The notes under the pieces: model-generated
Told to the model about the DNA's origin: nothing
The model's database searches: none
What the model saw: only the letters and a program-made list of their open reading frames with translations
Program-made: the position numbers and the translations under genes
Shown: one piece after another, positions 32,701-44,563 of the stretch
Layout of the letters: each line of letters starts with the position of its first letter
Position numbering within the stretch: position 1 is the first letter of the stretch
Assembly (NCBI GenBank): GCA_037176725.1
Contig: JAZBRS010000039.1
Coordinates: 25,704,001-25,768,000 of the forward strand
Reading direction: 5' to 3'
From: Posidonia oceanica
Lineage: Eukaryota > Streptophyta > Magnoliopsida > Alismatales > Posidoniaceae
DNA length: 64,000 bases

Positions 32701-32716
32701 GCCCGTCACCTTATCA

Positions 32717-33241
32717 TTTTTTTCTCCTTTTCGGCGTGGCCTTGTCCCAGGAAGACGAAGTCACGCACCTCCTTTCTGCGATAGGAGAGTTGGCCTCTCT
32801 CCCCTCGCGCCCCTTTCTCTTCTTTCTGCTAGCTTGCTCCCCGGGCGGGGACCAGCTGCACCCTGTTTCCCCTTGCTTTGTCGCGCGAGTCTGGCCTCCC
32901 TGCCAGATATTCGCGCCACATCGCACCTTTTTATCATTTTTCCTGCATCATCTCTGTACTTTCTTAGCTAGCACTGCATATTACTTCAGTATCATTTGCA
33001 CAGCATCAGCATTTTCTTATAGCTGTACTAACTTTTATACTAACTCTTGCATTTGCATCAGCATGCATACACACAGCACAGCATCCATCTGCACTGGCAT
33101 CTTGCATTGCGGCAACGGGCTACGATCTTCGGTGCATCCGCCGAATAAGTAGCTCACGCCCATAGCAACCCGCTGCTCCCGCCGGTCAGATGGGGTGTCT
33201 TGTCAACCCTAAGTAGCGGCCGCGCTCCGCTTGCCCTCGCT
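32717..33241 (+). other. E1 3' untranslated region before the polypurine tract
   Basis: About 500 bp without coding potential. The last ~200 bp, with TGCATCAGCATGCAT, GGCAACGGGC and GGGGTGTCTTGTCAACCCT words, is conserved in E2 (51935-52077), indicating a constrained element end. Confidence 0.5.
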
Positions 33242-33255
33242 CAGGGAGGGGCATC
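33242..33255 (+). other. E1 polypurine tract
   Basis: CAGGGAGGGGCATC directly precedes the 3' LTR. The same tract precedes E2's 3' LTR (52078-52091), and a similar AAGGAGGGGCGTC precedes the X_R LTR on the minus strand. It primes plus-strand DNA synthesis. Confidence 0.85.
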
Positions 33256-36200
33256 TGTTGACACCCCATCTTGGCAGGCTTGGACCCTTGGAGCTCTCCT
33301 GGTAATTGCTGGATCCAACCCCAACCAAACCCTAGCCCTAATCCTCCTCCCTACCCTTCAAAATCAGCCCATCTTGGCCTAAACCTTTACCCCCCTTCCC
33401 AACCTCAAAACCCAACCAAAATCCATAGGAAAGCCCACCACTATCCATTCAACAAACCTACCCAAAAACCTAGGAGTTTCCAAACCTAACCCATTCCCAA
33501 AAACCCTAGAGAACTTAGGTGAAACTACCCTTTTTCTACACCTTGAAACCCCTCCAAAACCTCCTTAAAATCAAACCAAAACCTCAGACCCAACACTTCA
33601 AACCCTAGACTATCCACTCACCAATTCTCACCCCATTCCAAGACCATTAAGACCCTCTTTCACCCAAATTATCCTTTTCTCTCTCCGGGATTATCATTTT
33701 CTCTCTCCTCTCTCTCTCTCCTGATTATCATCTCTCTTTTCATCCCCTTCTCATCCTTTTTCTGGTCTGGCTGTGGGCCCCCTCTGTGCTTCTATCCTTC
33801 CTCTATCTTATCCCTATTTTTACTTTATTTTTAACACTTTTTCTGAATTTTTAAAAATCGTTTTCCTCCAACCCATCTCTTTTCCTCTTATTTCCCTATT
33901 TTCCCCTTTTCCTTCTTCCTTCTCTTTTTCTTTTCTCCCTTCTGCAAAAATCCACAGAAACCCATAAAAATCTGCAAAACCTCAAAACATAAAAGGAGCA
34001 AATCAGAACCCTAAGAAAAACAGTTAAAAAATGTTAAGCAAGCAATTAACAACTTAAACTTAACTTAAGCAAGCTAAAAAGAAAACCAAGCATACAAACT
34101 AAAAAAATGCAAAACAAATCAAAAGAAAACACTGAAAAATCAAGGAAAAAGCTAAAATAAAATCAACACCCACCAAAGATAAAAATCCCATCAGAAGAAT
34201 TAAAAAAAAAACAAACCCTAAAAAGAAGAATTAAAAATCAAACACTAAAACAAGTAATTAAAGAAGGCAAAAGACCTAACCTAGTAAACATAAGAAAAAC
34301 AAGTTAAAACTTAATTAAAAAAAGAAAAGAAAAACACATCTGAAAAGACTTAAAAAACACCCTATCAAACCAGAAAAATCCAACTAAAACCTTCAAGAAA
34401 AAACCAATAAATAAAAATCCAAACATAACTTAAAAGACTTAAAAGGAAGAAACCCTAAGAAGACTACAACTTTAAAATCAAAAACCAACCATAAATTAAC
34501 ACGAAATAAATCCTAAAAAATCCTAATCAATATTCTAAATGTCCAACAAGGGAAATACAATTTTTAAAACAATTTAAAAAGGGTTTAACAAACATTTAAT
34601 CAAGTGAAAATCAACTAAAAACAAAACCAAAAATCCTAAAACCCTAATCAAGCCCAAAACACATTAATCAACTAAAAATGACCATTAAAAGTCTTAATTA
34701 AAATCCTAATCTACAACACAACTCTTCTAATATCTTTATTTATTTTTGGTTTATTTTTACCAATTTTATTTCCCCTTTTTGCCCCCCTCTTTCTTTCTTA
34801 TTTCCCTTCTTTCTTTCTTACTGGGCCTGTCGGCCTGCTTCTTTTTTTCCTTCAATTTTTTATTTCTTTTTCTCGGCCCGCACGGTCCGGCCCACGCCTT
34901 CCTCTCCCTCCTTCCTCCTCCTCTCCTCCCCTGTGATTTTTCTCCACCAGCTTTTCTCTCCCGCGGCAGCTACAGCTCTCCCTCCTTCGTTTAAATTTCA
35001 AGCTCTCCATCAGATCATGCAACAGCGCCCGCCGCTCTCTCATCTCTCAGCACCGATTCCGGGAGGCTTTAATTGCCTGTCGTCTCACCGGCATCCGTCT
35101 CTTTTCTGCTGCAGTACTCGCACCGGAGGGATTCAAAAGTCTCCAGCGCGTGCACCGGCAGCCCTCGGCCTGATATAAGTATCCAGATTTCCCCTTCTTC
35201 GATCACCCTTTGGCCATCCGAGAGGGAGAGCGATCCAGAGAGAGCAATCAGAGAGAACCCAACCTGAGAGAGACTAGAATTCCCAACTTTTTTCCCATCT
35301 GTGCCATCTTCCCTCTTCTCGGCATTTCTTCCAATTCCAGAGTGAGAAGAGAGAGCGGAAGGGAGTGTTGGAGGGTCCTTGGCATCCCGGAGAGAGATCC
35401 CAAATCCCAGAGCAATCCCCACATCAGAACCTTCTCCAATTCCCTCTTCAATCCCCGGAAAATCCTCCTCCTTCTGTTCCAGTAACCCAACACCACTCCC
35501 TGACTCCACGCTTCTCCCCATTGCTTCCTAAATCTCACCCAACATCTGTCCTTCATCCTCCACCGTCCCATTGCCTTTCCGCTACCTAGAACCTCCCAGA
35601 AACCACCTGACCTCAACCTGCAACCCAACGCTACTCACTCCACAATTCCCCCCACCTCAGCCCACTGCTTCCTTCCAAACTCCACCCAGAAGTCCGCCAG
35701 ACATCCACCTTTCCAGAGCCTCCGACAGCAAACCAAACCATTCACCACAGACCTTAAACTCCACTTCAAACACCTAACCTTGCCTCTGTCAGAAATCAAC
35801 CCAGACCTCAAATTCCCCTCCACTCGCACCAGAAACCCAATTCGACCACCCAGAACCCTTCCCCAGACCTCCAGCAACCTCCCGGAGGGTCCCATCCGAG
35901 CCGACGTGCAGCGAACAACTCCCCCGACCTCCGGCTGCCTCTGTGAACCCACGACCAGCCAGATCTTCCGCCGGTCTTCGCAGCAGCTGTCCAACCATCC
36001 AGGAAGCTCTGGAGGGTCGCTCTGAGTCGATCCCGGTCCCCGCGAGCCACCAGCATCCTCTGCAGCAACTGGACGACGAGCTCCGACCACCTCCGACACT
36101 GCCGAGGTCGGGAGCGCCTTCCGGACACGAACACAGGTACCACTCGCTTCCCCCCCTCTCTCTCCTCCTCCTGCTGCTTCTCCGCCAGTCAGAACCAAGC

Positions 36201-39123
36201 TCCGAGCCTCCCGGACGCCACAACAGCTCACCAGATAGGCCTCCTTCTCCGGCGCCGGCTGCTCTTCCTCCGGACACTCCGGCCAACTGAGCAAGCTCCG
36301 GACCGTTCCCAGAGCTCCGGACGATCGCCGACGTCGCTCTCCGCCCTCCCGCGCCTCCTCAGCCTCCCCTGTCGGCGGCCACGAGTACTGCCGGCGTTCT
36401 GCTACAGTACTCGTCGCCGTCGACCAGTTACTGTGCATTTATTTTATTCTAGCTAAAGTTTTTAAGTAAATATTGCATATTTGGTTCAAGTTTCTGTTAT
36501 TTTACATTCCAGTCCTTATTTCATTTATTCTGCTTGGTTTTTAATTAAATACTTTGCTAAATTGCATGATCTGTTTATGTTTTTCAGTATTTGCAATGCG
36601 GTCCATTTATTGTGCTGTGCTGTTATAATATTTTGCATTTTAGCCCCTCTGTTTTCGTCTTTTTGCATGTAAGTCCTGCACTAAATCATTTTATTTAAAT
36701 GCATCATCTTTACCATACTGCATTACATCCTGGCCCCCTGCATGTTTTTATTTTTGCATTTAAGTCCATGCACTGTAGAAACTTAGGTTCTGATTTTTAT
36801 TTTTGGTTGATGCATTGCATATTTGCCCCTCCACTTTATCATTTTTGCAATTGGGTCCATTTTAAATGGACAGTAACTGTGCTGCATGCATTTTAGCTTA
36901 TTATATTGCGTTTTTAACCCCATGTTTTCCAAAAATCACACTGTGGTCCTGTCCCCTATTTTTCAGAGCATGTTTTCCATACTAAATTGCATTTTTAGCC
37001 CCTGCATGACTTCAAAATCACACATAGGTCCTTGCATGTTTTAAAAAATCATGTGAGAAGACCATTTTGCCCCTAGGTTGCATCTTAGCTCCTGTGCCTA
37101 CCAAATTTCATGCAGACCTTCCACTAGTATTCCTGGACTCCTCGGAACCTTGTTTTCTGGAAAAATTGCATTTTAGACCCTAGTTTTTTCAAAATTGCAC
37201 TCTGACTTCTTTTTGTTTTCAAAACCTCTTTTAAAGCGTACCTTCCTTTCAAAACAACTTTCTGAGCCCAGTTTTTTTGCCAAATAGACCTCTGTCTTCC
37301 CCTGTTTTCAAAAACCTTTCCCATGGAACCCTGTTTTCTGGGAAATTTGCATTTTTAGCCCCTTTTCTTTTCCAAAATGCTTTCTGAACTCTTGGCTTTT
37401 CCCAGTTTCTTATCATTGCTTTTTCTTGCTTTTCCATGCATCCTGCACTCATCTAGTCTTGCATTTTAGCATCTTCTTGCACACACCAAGCACTTTTAGC
37501 TCCCTTTCACTTGGGAGGACCTTTTGCACATCCCTAGGACCTCCTGAACACCTAGATCTGTTCTTCTCCCCTGTTCTGGCCCTTCTGCCTTGGAGCTGCG
37601 ATATCTCTCAATCTGGCCGTTGGATCTTCTCAAGTAAGCTGCCCAGGCGACCGCAGCGAAGCGTTCTTCAGCATGGATCAGACAGATTTCAGATCAGGCT
37701 CCCGGATTTCCAGGTATGTCCTCCTGAACCCTTGCATTGCATTTGCATACCATTTGCACAGTTTTCTTTGTTTTCGCTTTCTGTCTCTTTGAGCATGTAG
37801 AATAGGGCCTCCCCTTTCTGCTTGTATCTTCAAATCTCCGTTTCGCGTATTCCTGTGTGTTTTGTGTTGTGTTTTCCCTGGATTTGCCACTTAATGTGAC
37901 TCTCTTCCCCCTTTTCCACGATCCGATCGCATCGCGAGCTTTGGGCAGCATGCGAGACACACCGTGGAACGGATTAGTGGGAAACAGTCGCTAAGAAGTG
38001 GTAATCCCTCCGTTTGCACACTCTCCCCTCTGTAGGTCTTCACACCTACCCTGAGTGGTCCTAAACGACGTCTGTTCTTACACACACGTTGTTCTGCCTC
38101 CCCTTTGGCCTCTTCTGATCTTTTTCTGCATTCTTGCATTCGCATGGCTTTTTCGAGGTTTTTGCTTCGCTGTTTTGGCACCGTTTCGCGTGTCGGCTCT
38201 CGTTTTGGCACCGTTTTGCGTGCCCACCTGTTTTCTTGTCTCGTTTTGTGTGCTACCTTACTTTCTCGCTCGTTTTGCATGCTGGTTTTATTCTTTCGCT
38301 CCGTTTCGCGTGCCATTCTGTTTTCTCGTCTCGTTTTGCGTGGTTTCCTGCTCTCTTGCCTTGTTTTGTGCGCCGCCTTGTTTTCTCGCTTGTTTTGCAT
38401 GCCGGTTTCGCTCCTTTGCATCGTTTTGCGTGCCTTTCTCGTTTCTCGCCTAGTTTTGCGTGTTTTACGCCGTTTTCCCTTGCATGTCGACCACATTGCA
38501 TGGTTTTCTCGCTGCTTTGTTTTCTCGCTTGCATTTGCATATAGGGCTGTGATGCTTACTGTCTGGAGTTCTTACGAGCCAGGTTTCGCCTAATTCGGAA
38601 CACGGACAGCGTAGCTGAGCATTTAGAGAGCACGTTTACTTCCCTGCTTTGTTTCTTCCCACTTAGAGCACACCTTGAGCATTCATTCAGGCATTTATAG
38701 GCACATAGGCATTCAATTCTGCATTTTCCTGCGTATGCGAGCGTAAGCCTAGAAAGACCGATTTTCGGGCGTGTCGGGGGTGCCTAACACCTTCCCCGCG
38801 CGTAACAGGAGTCCTTACCCTGTCTTTTGGCCCGCAATGACCATGCTGCCTTCATCCTAGGCTAGAGTCATCTCATTTGCATTTGTTTGCATTTGTTTTC
38901 CTTTGCATTGCTTTGCTTTGCATTTCTTGCTCGGTTTTGCGTGTTAATTCATGCACTTCCCCGGTTTTCCTTGTCTCCCGTTAATAGACATGGTGGCGAC
39001 TCTGATTTGTCTTATCTTTCCTTTTTCTCCTCGATTTTTTAAGTGTTTTCGAGTTGAGCCTCTTCCTCGGATCCCAATCGCCGCTGGATAATAGCGAGCC
39101 TGGTTCCGATCGGGATCGCTACA
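33256..39123 (+). repeat. E1 3' LTR
   Basis: Direct copy of 11675-17540, 5868 bp, including TATAAG at 35174-35179 and the GTTTTGCGTGCC repeats at 38173-38483. The length difference comes mainly from one CT dinucleotide at about 33716. I count roughly 45-50 substitutions, nearly all transitions. It ends GATCGCTACA at 39123 and is followed by the GGAAC duplication. Confidence 0.95.
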
Positions 39124-39128
39124 GGAAC
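39124..39128. repeat. Target-site duplication of E1 (right copy, GGAAC)
   Basis: Exact copy of 11670-11674. Removing E1 and one copy restores colinearity of M with E1's own gag-pro linker. Confidence 0.95.
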
Positions 39129-42118
39129 ATGGGGAGGAAAGCCTCACGGTGTTCAGAGGATGTGTGTATGAGGTCCCAAATGAAAATGTCTGCTCTAACC
39201 TTCCTAAGCTGGGAGGTGATGTCAGCCTTGAGTTAGCTCTTTTTGGTGATAGGAAGAGGGGCTTTGGTGGTAGGCTTTGCTGTGGCAGGTATAGGGGGTT
39301 GGCCTGAGTGTGGAGTTGCTGCGGGTTGGCTTGCTAGTGGAGGTACAGCAGGTGCTGGATGGCTGGGCCTAACCGTCAGTGCTGTAGGCTTGTAGACTCT
39401 CCCCGATCGTGTGACTTCCGTGCATGTTTCCATGGCATAGTTAAGGGCACGTGATGGGTGTCCCTGGTTAAGCCAATAACCGCGGGAGCATGTGCTGCGA
39501 ACACAAGAGGGCCTGCAGGGGTATTTGCTTGGTGATGGGGGAATGGGTGATGCTGCTGGGAAGGTGATGAGGGCCCTGGTTGAGACCTAGCTAGTAAGCG
39601 AACAGGGGGTCCTAACGGGGGTTTACCTAAAAGGGAGGCAGGGACTTGAGCCTGGGGTCTAGCCTAAAGGTAAACAGGGGCCTAAGCCTGAGGATGCATG
39701 GTGGGTCGCATGGTAGAGCGCTCTGACCTGGCACACGGTCAGATCATATGAATCCCCAACTCGAAGCCGGCAACTGCCGCACGGTAGAGGGAGAAGGGGA
39801 AGGGCTCAGAGATGTCATGAATGAGCTGAGAATGGTCTACCATAGACGTGGCAGGCCCAGAAGAGAAGAGCGAATGGATTCCCGAGGTCCCCGCGCCTTC
39901 TGGGTTGGAATGCTCTAGTAGAGGCTAGTGGACGATGCTGGAATGGGGAGATGCTAATGCTAATGCAAAGGTAGATGCTGATGAAGGTGCAGAAGTGGAT
40001 GCCTCGTGCATGTGGATCGTAATCGTTCCCGATTCGATCAGGTTCTGAACAACGTCTCGCAAAGTGAAACAACTATTCGTCAAGTGCCCTACGGCTCGAT
40101 GGAAGTTGTAGAAAAGATTCGCCTTATGCCAATGCGGAAGTGGATTTGGTGGTGGGCGAACCTCGGGAAACCTCAGGTATGGCGTGACCTTGAGGAGGAT
40201 GACACTCAATGGTTCCACTAGTGGGGTGAATTGACGCTGCTCTCTGAAATGTCGTCTCTACCCTCGGTGTTGCCCTTGCCGGACCGGTGCGGCAGGATAG
40301 ATCAGTCGGGCGGTGGTAGTGATTTATGGAGTGGGGGGTGCCCTAGGTGCTGGTGCGTACACTACCTAATTTAGGAGAGGCCGAACAGACAGAAGAACAG
40401 GCATGGGCAAAGGGTCGACGAGTGCAACACCGGTCTTCGACGAGTCCTTCTTCCTAGGACGGCTGCTGCTGCTACCGCTGTTGTTGTTGTTGTTGGTGCT
40501 GTTGCTGCTGCTGCTATTGCTGACTGTGGCCTACTTGGCAAATGCAGAGTGTGCAGGGAAGTTGCCACTCCGTAGTGAACTCTCTACGCGGGTGCCAGCT
40601 CGAATCAGTGCTGCAAAGGTTATGATTGGTTGGATGCTGAGCAGAGCCCTAGTGGATGGCTGCGCACCTCTGATCACAATCTCGAGGGACTCCATGTCAG
40701 AGGGCCCATCTCGAACCTGTGAGGCAAGGGCGCGCCAGCGGCCGACGTACTCTTCGAACGGCTCGCTGGGATTCTGCTTTATTGCGACTAGGTCTACGTG
40801 CTTTGGGACCAAGTCAAGGTTGAAGGAGTATTGTTCCAGGAATGCCTGGGAAAGGTTGTTCCATGTCCTGATGGCAGTCATGTCAAGTGAGGTGAACCAC
40901 TTGAGATCCAGGCCGGTCAGACTTTTCTGGAACAAGCAGATCAGCAACCTCTCGTCAGCCTGGAGCGAGATCTCCACAGTACGCCTTCAGATGGGCGACG
41001 AGGCAGCCTCTACCATTGTATTTGTCAAAATCTAGGATACGGAATTTCGGTGGGAGCACCACCTCTGGAAAGTAGCAGAGGTCTCAGAATTGGTACGATT
41101 GGTGGTCAGCCCCCTACACTAGACGTAGTGTCTTCTCCAGAACGTCCACCCTGTTATTGATGGGGTATGGATTGGCTACCAAAGGTGATGGACAGCAGGG
41201 GCAGGGACCGCATACGTCGACAGGGTCGCACTGAGGTGCTCCTCTGGATCCACCATCACATCGCCTGGTGGCGCGACGTGATAGGCGACGTATCCGTGCA
41301 TGGGTGCAGTGTGCTGGAATGCATGCTGGGGTAGGAAATTGTTGATGCAGGGGGTAGGAGTTGCTGGCATGCTGTGTAGTGGGTGATGCAGCGTGCGGGA
41401 GCAATAGTTGCTGTACTGGCATGGTGCCGGGCAGCGGGCCTGTGGGGTACTGCACTCCAACCAGCCCGAAGGACTGGCCACCAGGTGGTGGAGGAATATG
41501 CTGTACAGTGTGTTGTGCAAATGCAGGAGGCAAAAGCTAAGCCCCTATCGCCGGAGTAGTGAGTAGCTGAGGCGATAGTCTAGGCGGGAGTGTAGAGGAG
41601 AAAGCCTGAAAGGCGGGAGCAGGCTGCAGAGGAACCTCGAGAGCAGTGGGAGTGAAGGAGGGACGAAGAGATAGAGCCATGCCTTGCAATCTCTGGGCAG
41701 TCTCCATCAGCTGCTGATACTGCACCTCAGGGGACCCGTCAGTGGGTATACTGAGTTGCAGGACTGGCGGGGGACTAGATTCAAGAGGTCGAGACACAGA
41801 CTGTCCATGAGACAGGGAATCTATGGCAAGGGTCGCCGGAGCAGAAGGGTTGTCAAGAGTGACATAGCCCTGGGACAGAGGGCTCAGAGGCGCATCCGGA
41901 GCGTGAGTGGCAGTCATCAAGATAGACTTGGTGCCAGATCAGGAGGGGCGTGGGTCTGCCAATGCCCTGTAGCAAACTGGGGTGTCCCAGACACTAGAGG
42001 GCGAAACCCTAGTGTGACAAGGGGCACAGAGGGAGTCGAAGCCAGAGTTGGAGGGATCGAAGCGAAAATCCCCTTTGAGGCAATAGGAATCTGGGACTCA
42101 CCGGCAAACTGGGCCATT
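39129..42118 (-). pseudogene. gag: Element M: gag and gag-pro linker, decayed
   Basis: Minus strand, starting at the conserved ATGGCCCAG (42118-42116). The proline-rich N-terminal part lies at 42118-41114, the capsid core at about 41110-40531 with WFTSLDMTAIRTWNNLSQAF and EEYVGRWRALASQVRDG, a basic Asn-poor tail, then the His/Cys segment FHRAVGHLTNSCFTLRDVV at about 40120-40070, and the Pro-rich linker down to 39129. Frames are broken by several indels and stops. The gene continues on the other side of E1 at 11674. It is related to E1 but clearly diverged, so it is older. Confidence 0.85.
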
Positions 42119-43000
42119 GCTGACTGAGAGCGAGTGATCACCGGGCTGCGACGAGAAGTAAGAGGACAAATCCTAGGAGGAGCTATCGTCGCAAAGGCGA
42201 GTAGCTCAGAAGAGGATGGTCGGGAACAGGTGTCCCGATAGGGGTGTCAGTAAGAGAAAGTACTCAAGCTCCAGTTAGGGAACTCGCTCACTAACCTCTC
42301 TCTCTCTCTGAATGACAAGGCAACACAAACAAAGACAAGGGTTAGAACCTGAAAGTAAAATGCAAATGCTTTAATTACGGCATGAATGCACTCATGCAAA
42401 TGATATGCTGTCTAGCTTGCTCTCCCTTGCCAATCTAGTGTGTCCTAGTAGGTTGTCTACTTCGGACACTCACAGGTGTACGGGTCACTGACTCAGGCTA
42501 GAAAAAAGTAGGTCATTGTCTAGATCCTGGCCAAAGCTCAGGCATTGACGGGGTGGTGCGTTGGTGGCCTCGACCTTGCCAAAAGCATGGATGGTACCCT
42601 CCACTAGCACCGACGTGACCGTTGACAAGGGGGGACAGACCGGCTGACTTGGTCCACGCCAAAGTAGTGGAACAAGAGGCCGGGACTATCCTTCTCAGAC
42701 TGGTAGGTGGACTCAGATGAGAAGATGCATGCCCTATATGATGCTTCATGCAAATGCTTAGAGTTTTTTATCTTGTGTGTTTTATTAACTCAAAGGGGGT
42801 GCAGGTGTGTTGAGGTCTCTAGTTGCTCCGAGAGTTGATTTTTTTTACTTGCCATTTTTAGTTAGCCATGGGGGAAGCAATCAGTCTCTAATTGTCCTTA
42901 GGCTTTTTGCAAAAAGGGGAAGAAAATCACCTAAGCATGGTAAGCAAACATTACACATCATTGCTGCCTTTTTCCTTCTTTTGCAAGTAGATTAACATGT
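42119..43000 (-). other. Element M leader (partial), with probable intron 42308-42430
   Basis: On the minus strand this matches the E1 leader, including AGTTTTTTATCTTGTG (complement of the E1 ATAAAA-rich region 18228-18246) and the GGGGGAAGC block. CTAACCCTTG, a pyrimidine tract and TTCAG at 42310-42308 match the E1 acceptor; the donor position reads GCAAGGG in place of GTAAGG. The binding site and 5' LTR of M are missing: homology fades at about 43000, where plus-strand E2 LTR sequence begins. The right edge is approximate. Confidence 0.6.
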
Positions 43001-44539
43001 TTGTTAAGGTCTAAATCTCTGTGCACACACTCCTCACACATGCATCCACTTGTGCTGTAATGCCATGTTTAATTTCTCCTTAAATGCATGTCATCTTAGC
43101 TGCATTTCTGCTTGATCTCAGTTCAGGGTGTTGGACGCTAGGACACTGGAACTTGGCACGTCCAACATAGGACGCTGCCGTTCCATGCGTCCAACGTCCC
43201 TGTCCTCTTTTAGTTCATTATCCTCTTATGTTGCAATCAATCATTATATGATCATGTTACTCTAAGCATGCATTAGCACACACACACCACTACCATGCCC
43301 AAGATCCTGTGCATAGCCTCTTAAATGCATTTTAATTCAAGTGTGTTTTACTGTCTGAGTCTGCCTTGCTTGTTGGATGCTTGGTATACCTACGTCCAAC
43401 GTTGGACGCAGGATGCTAAGCGTTCAACGTCTCTGTTCGATATTATTGTGCTGATGTCTGATTGCGTTGTTCCTTTGCATTCCAGCTTCTTATTTTGATT
43501 GCATAGCATGTCTTGTGCATCCCCAGTTACTGCATTGCATTTAGATCATTGTTTATCATAGCATGCATGCATCATTTTTCAAAAATCAGAGTCCAAGTGT
43601 TGGACGTTGAAGGTCCCAGCAGCCAACGTTGGACGTTGGCGATCTCAGCGTCCAACGTTTTAAATCTGCTGTATTTAGTTTTAAGTCATTGCTTTTGACT
43701 CAATCATTGTTTTCCGCATTTTGTCGCTCCTGATGCATGCTGTAACACCTGTGCATGTTGCCAGACCCCGGTTTTGGTTTTACGCCTTGCATTGCATGCT
43801 TTCCCGTAGTTTTCTACGTCGGCTTTCTTTCCCCTTTGCATATCGCTTGCATTGTGTGGTTTTATTTGGCTTTCCCGCCTCCGCTTGCATTGCGTGGTTT
43901 TACCGGCATTTTGTTTTATCGCCTGCATTTGCATTAGGGCAGTGATGCTTACTGCCTGGAGTTCTCATGAACCAGGATTCACCTGGTTCGGAACACAGGC
44001 AGTGCTGTTGAGCGCGTAGACAACACGTTTAATTCCCATACATGGCATTTAGGCACTTTAAGTAGTTAAAGCATTCATAGCATGGCATCCATCGCCTACG
44101 GGCGTATAGCGAAGGCAAGCAATTGCCGACATCTGGCATATGCCAGCGAGTTAGCCAAGAAAGATCGACTTCTCAAGCATGTCGGGGGTGCCTAACACCT
44201 TCCCCACATGTAACAGGAGTCCTTGCCCTTTCTCTGGCTTGCAATGACCATTTTGCTATCGTCCTTGGCACGAGTCATCCGTTTTGCATAGCATTGCATT
44301 CATTTGCTCATTTTCTATCCTTTTCCTTGGTTTTCCTCATCTTCCCAATAATAGACTAGGTGGCGACTCCCTTTTGTCTTATCTTTATTTTATTCACGTT
44401 TTCCTGGTGTTTTCGAGTCGAGTTTCTCCTTGGATTCACTGCTAACTGCGACTTCCCTCCCTTTCTCACGGCACGATCGCATCGTGAGCTATGGCAGCGT
44501 TGCGAGGACCACCGTGGGCCTGAGCGACGGACGTTCACA
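43000..44539 (+). repeat. E2 5' LTR, truncated at its 5' side
   Basis: The right end is exact (TTCACA at 44534-44539, then a 6-bp gap and the binding site). It carries three GCGTCCAACGTTGGACGC-type clusters (about 43131, 43372, 43597), a GCATTGCGTGGTTTTA subrepeat (43780-43930) and the U5 block GGTGGCGACTCCC (44360). The first ~0.8 kb of the LTR, present at 52092 in the 3' copy, is missing; the left edge against M is approximate. Confidence 0.7.
43131..43660 (+). repeat. Palindromic clusters in the E2 5' LTR
   Basis: Three clusters like those of LTR S, at about 43131-43194, 43372-43431 and 43597-43659, 220-241 bp apart. Stems are more decayed (for example GTTGGATGC, CATAGGACG), but the order of half-site, palindrome and half-site is kept. 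Confidence 0.75.
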
Positions 44540-44545
44540 GGAAAA

Positions 44546-44563
44546 TGGCGACTCCGCTGGGGA
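44546..44563 (+). other. Primer binding site of E2
   Basis: TGGCGACTCCGCTGGGGA, identical to the E1 site, six bases after the LTR end. Confidence 0.8.

Larger units (their letters stand above)
11675..39123 (+). mobile_element. E1: complete 27.4-kb Tat/Ogre-type LTR retrotransposon
   Basis: It has two LTRs of 5866 and 5868 bp, ends TGTTGACA...GCTACA, a perfect 5-bp target duplication, a primer binding site, leader, gag-pro-pol frame, an additional downstream ORF, hairpin arrays and a polypurine tract. It sits inside the gag-pro linker of the minus-strand element M. At about 27.4 kb it is among the larger plant LTR elements I know of; Ogre elements commonly reach about 20-25 kb. LTRs differ at roughly 45-50 sites by my manual comparison (about 0.8%), mostly transitions, so insertion is recent. 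Three stops in the gag-pro-pol frame suggest this copy is not fully autonomous, although pol and the extra ORF are open. Confidence 0.95.

Noticed and set aside
39700..39770. tRNA-like stretch (GGTAGAGCGCTCTGAC resembling a D-arm)
   Set aside because: No T-arm or acceptor pairing, and the region aligns on the minus strand with E1's gag-pro linker (around 21240-21300), so it is decayed coding sequence.
42235..42260. GGGGTGTCAG, looking like a minus-strand LTR terminus
   Set aside because: It lies in M's leader exon and aligns with E1 leader sequence around 18700-18760. No LTR follows.
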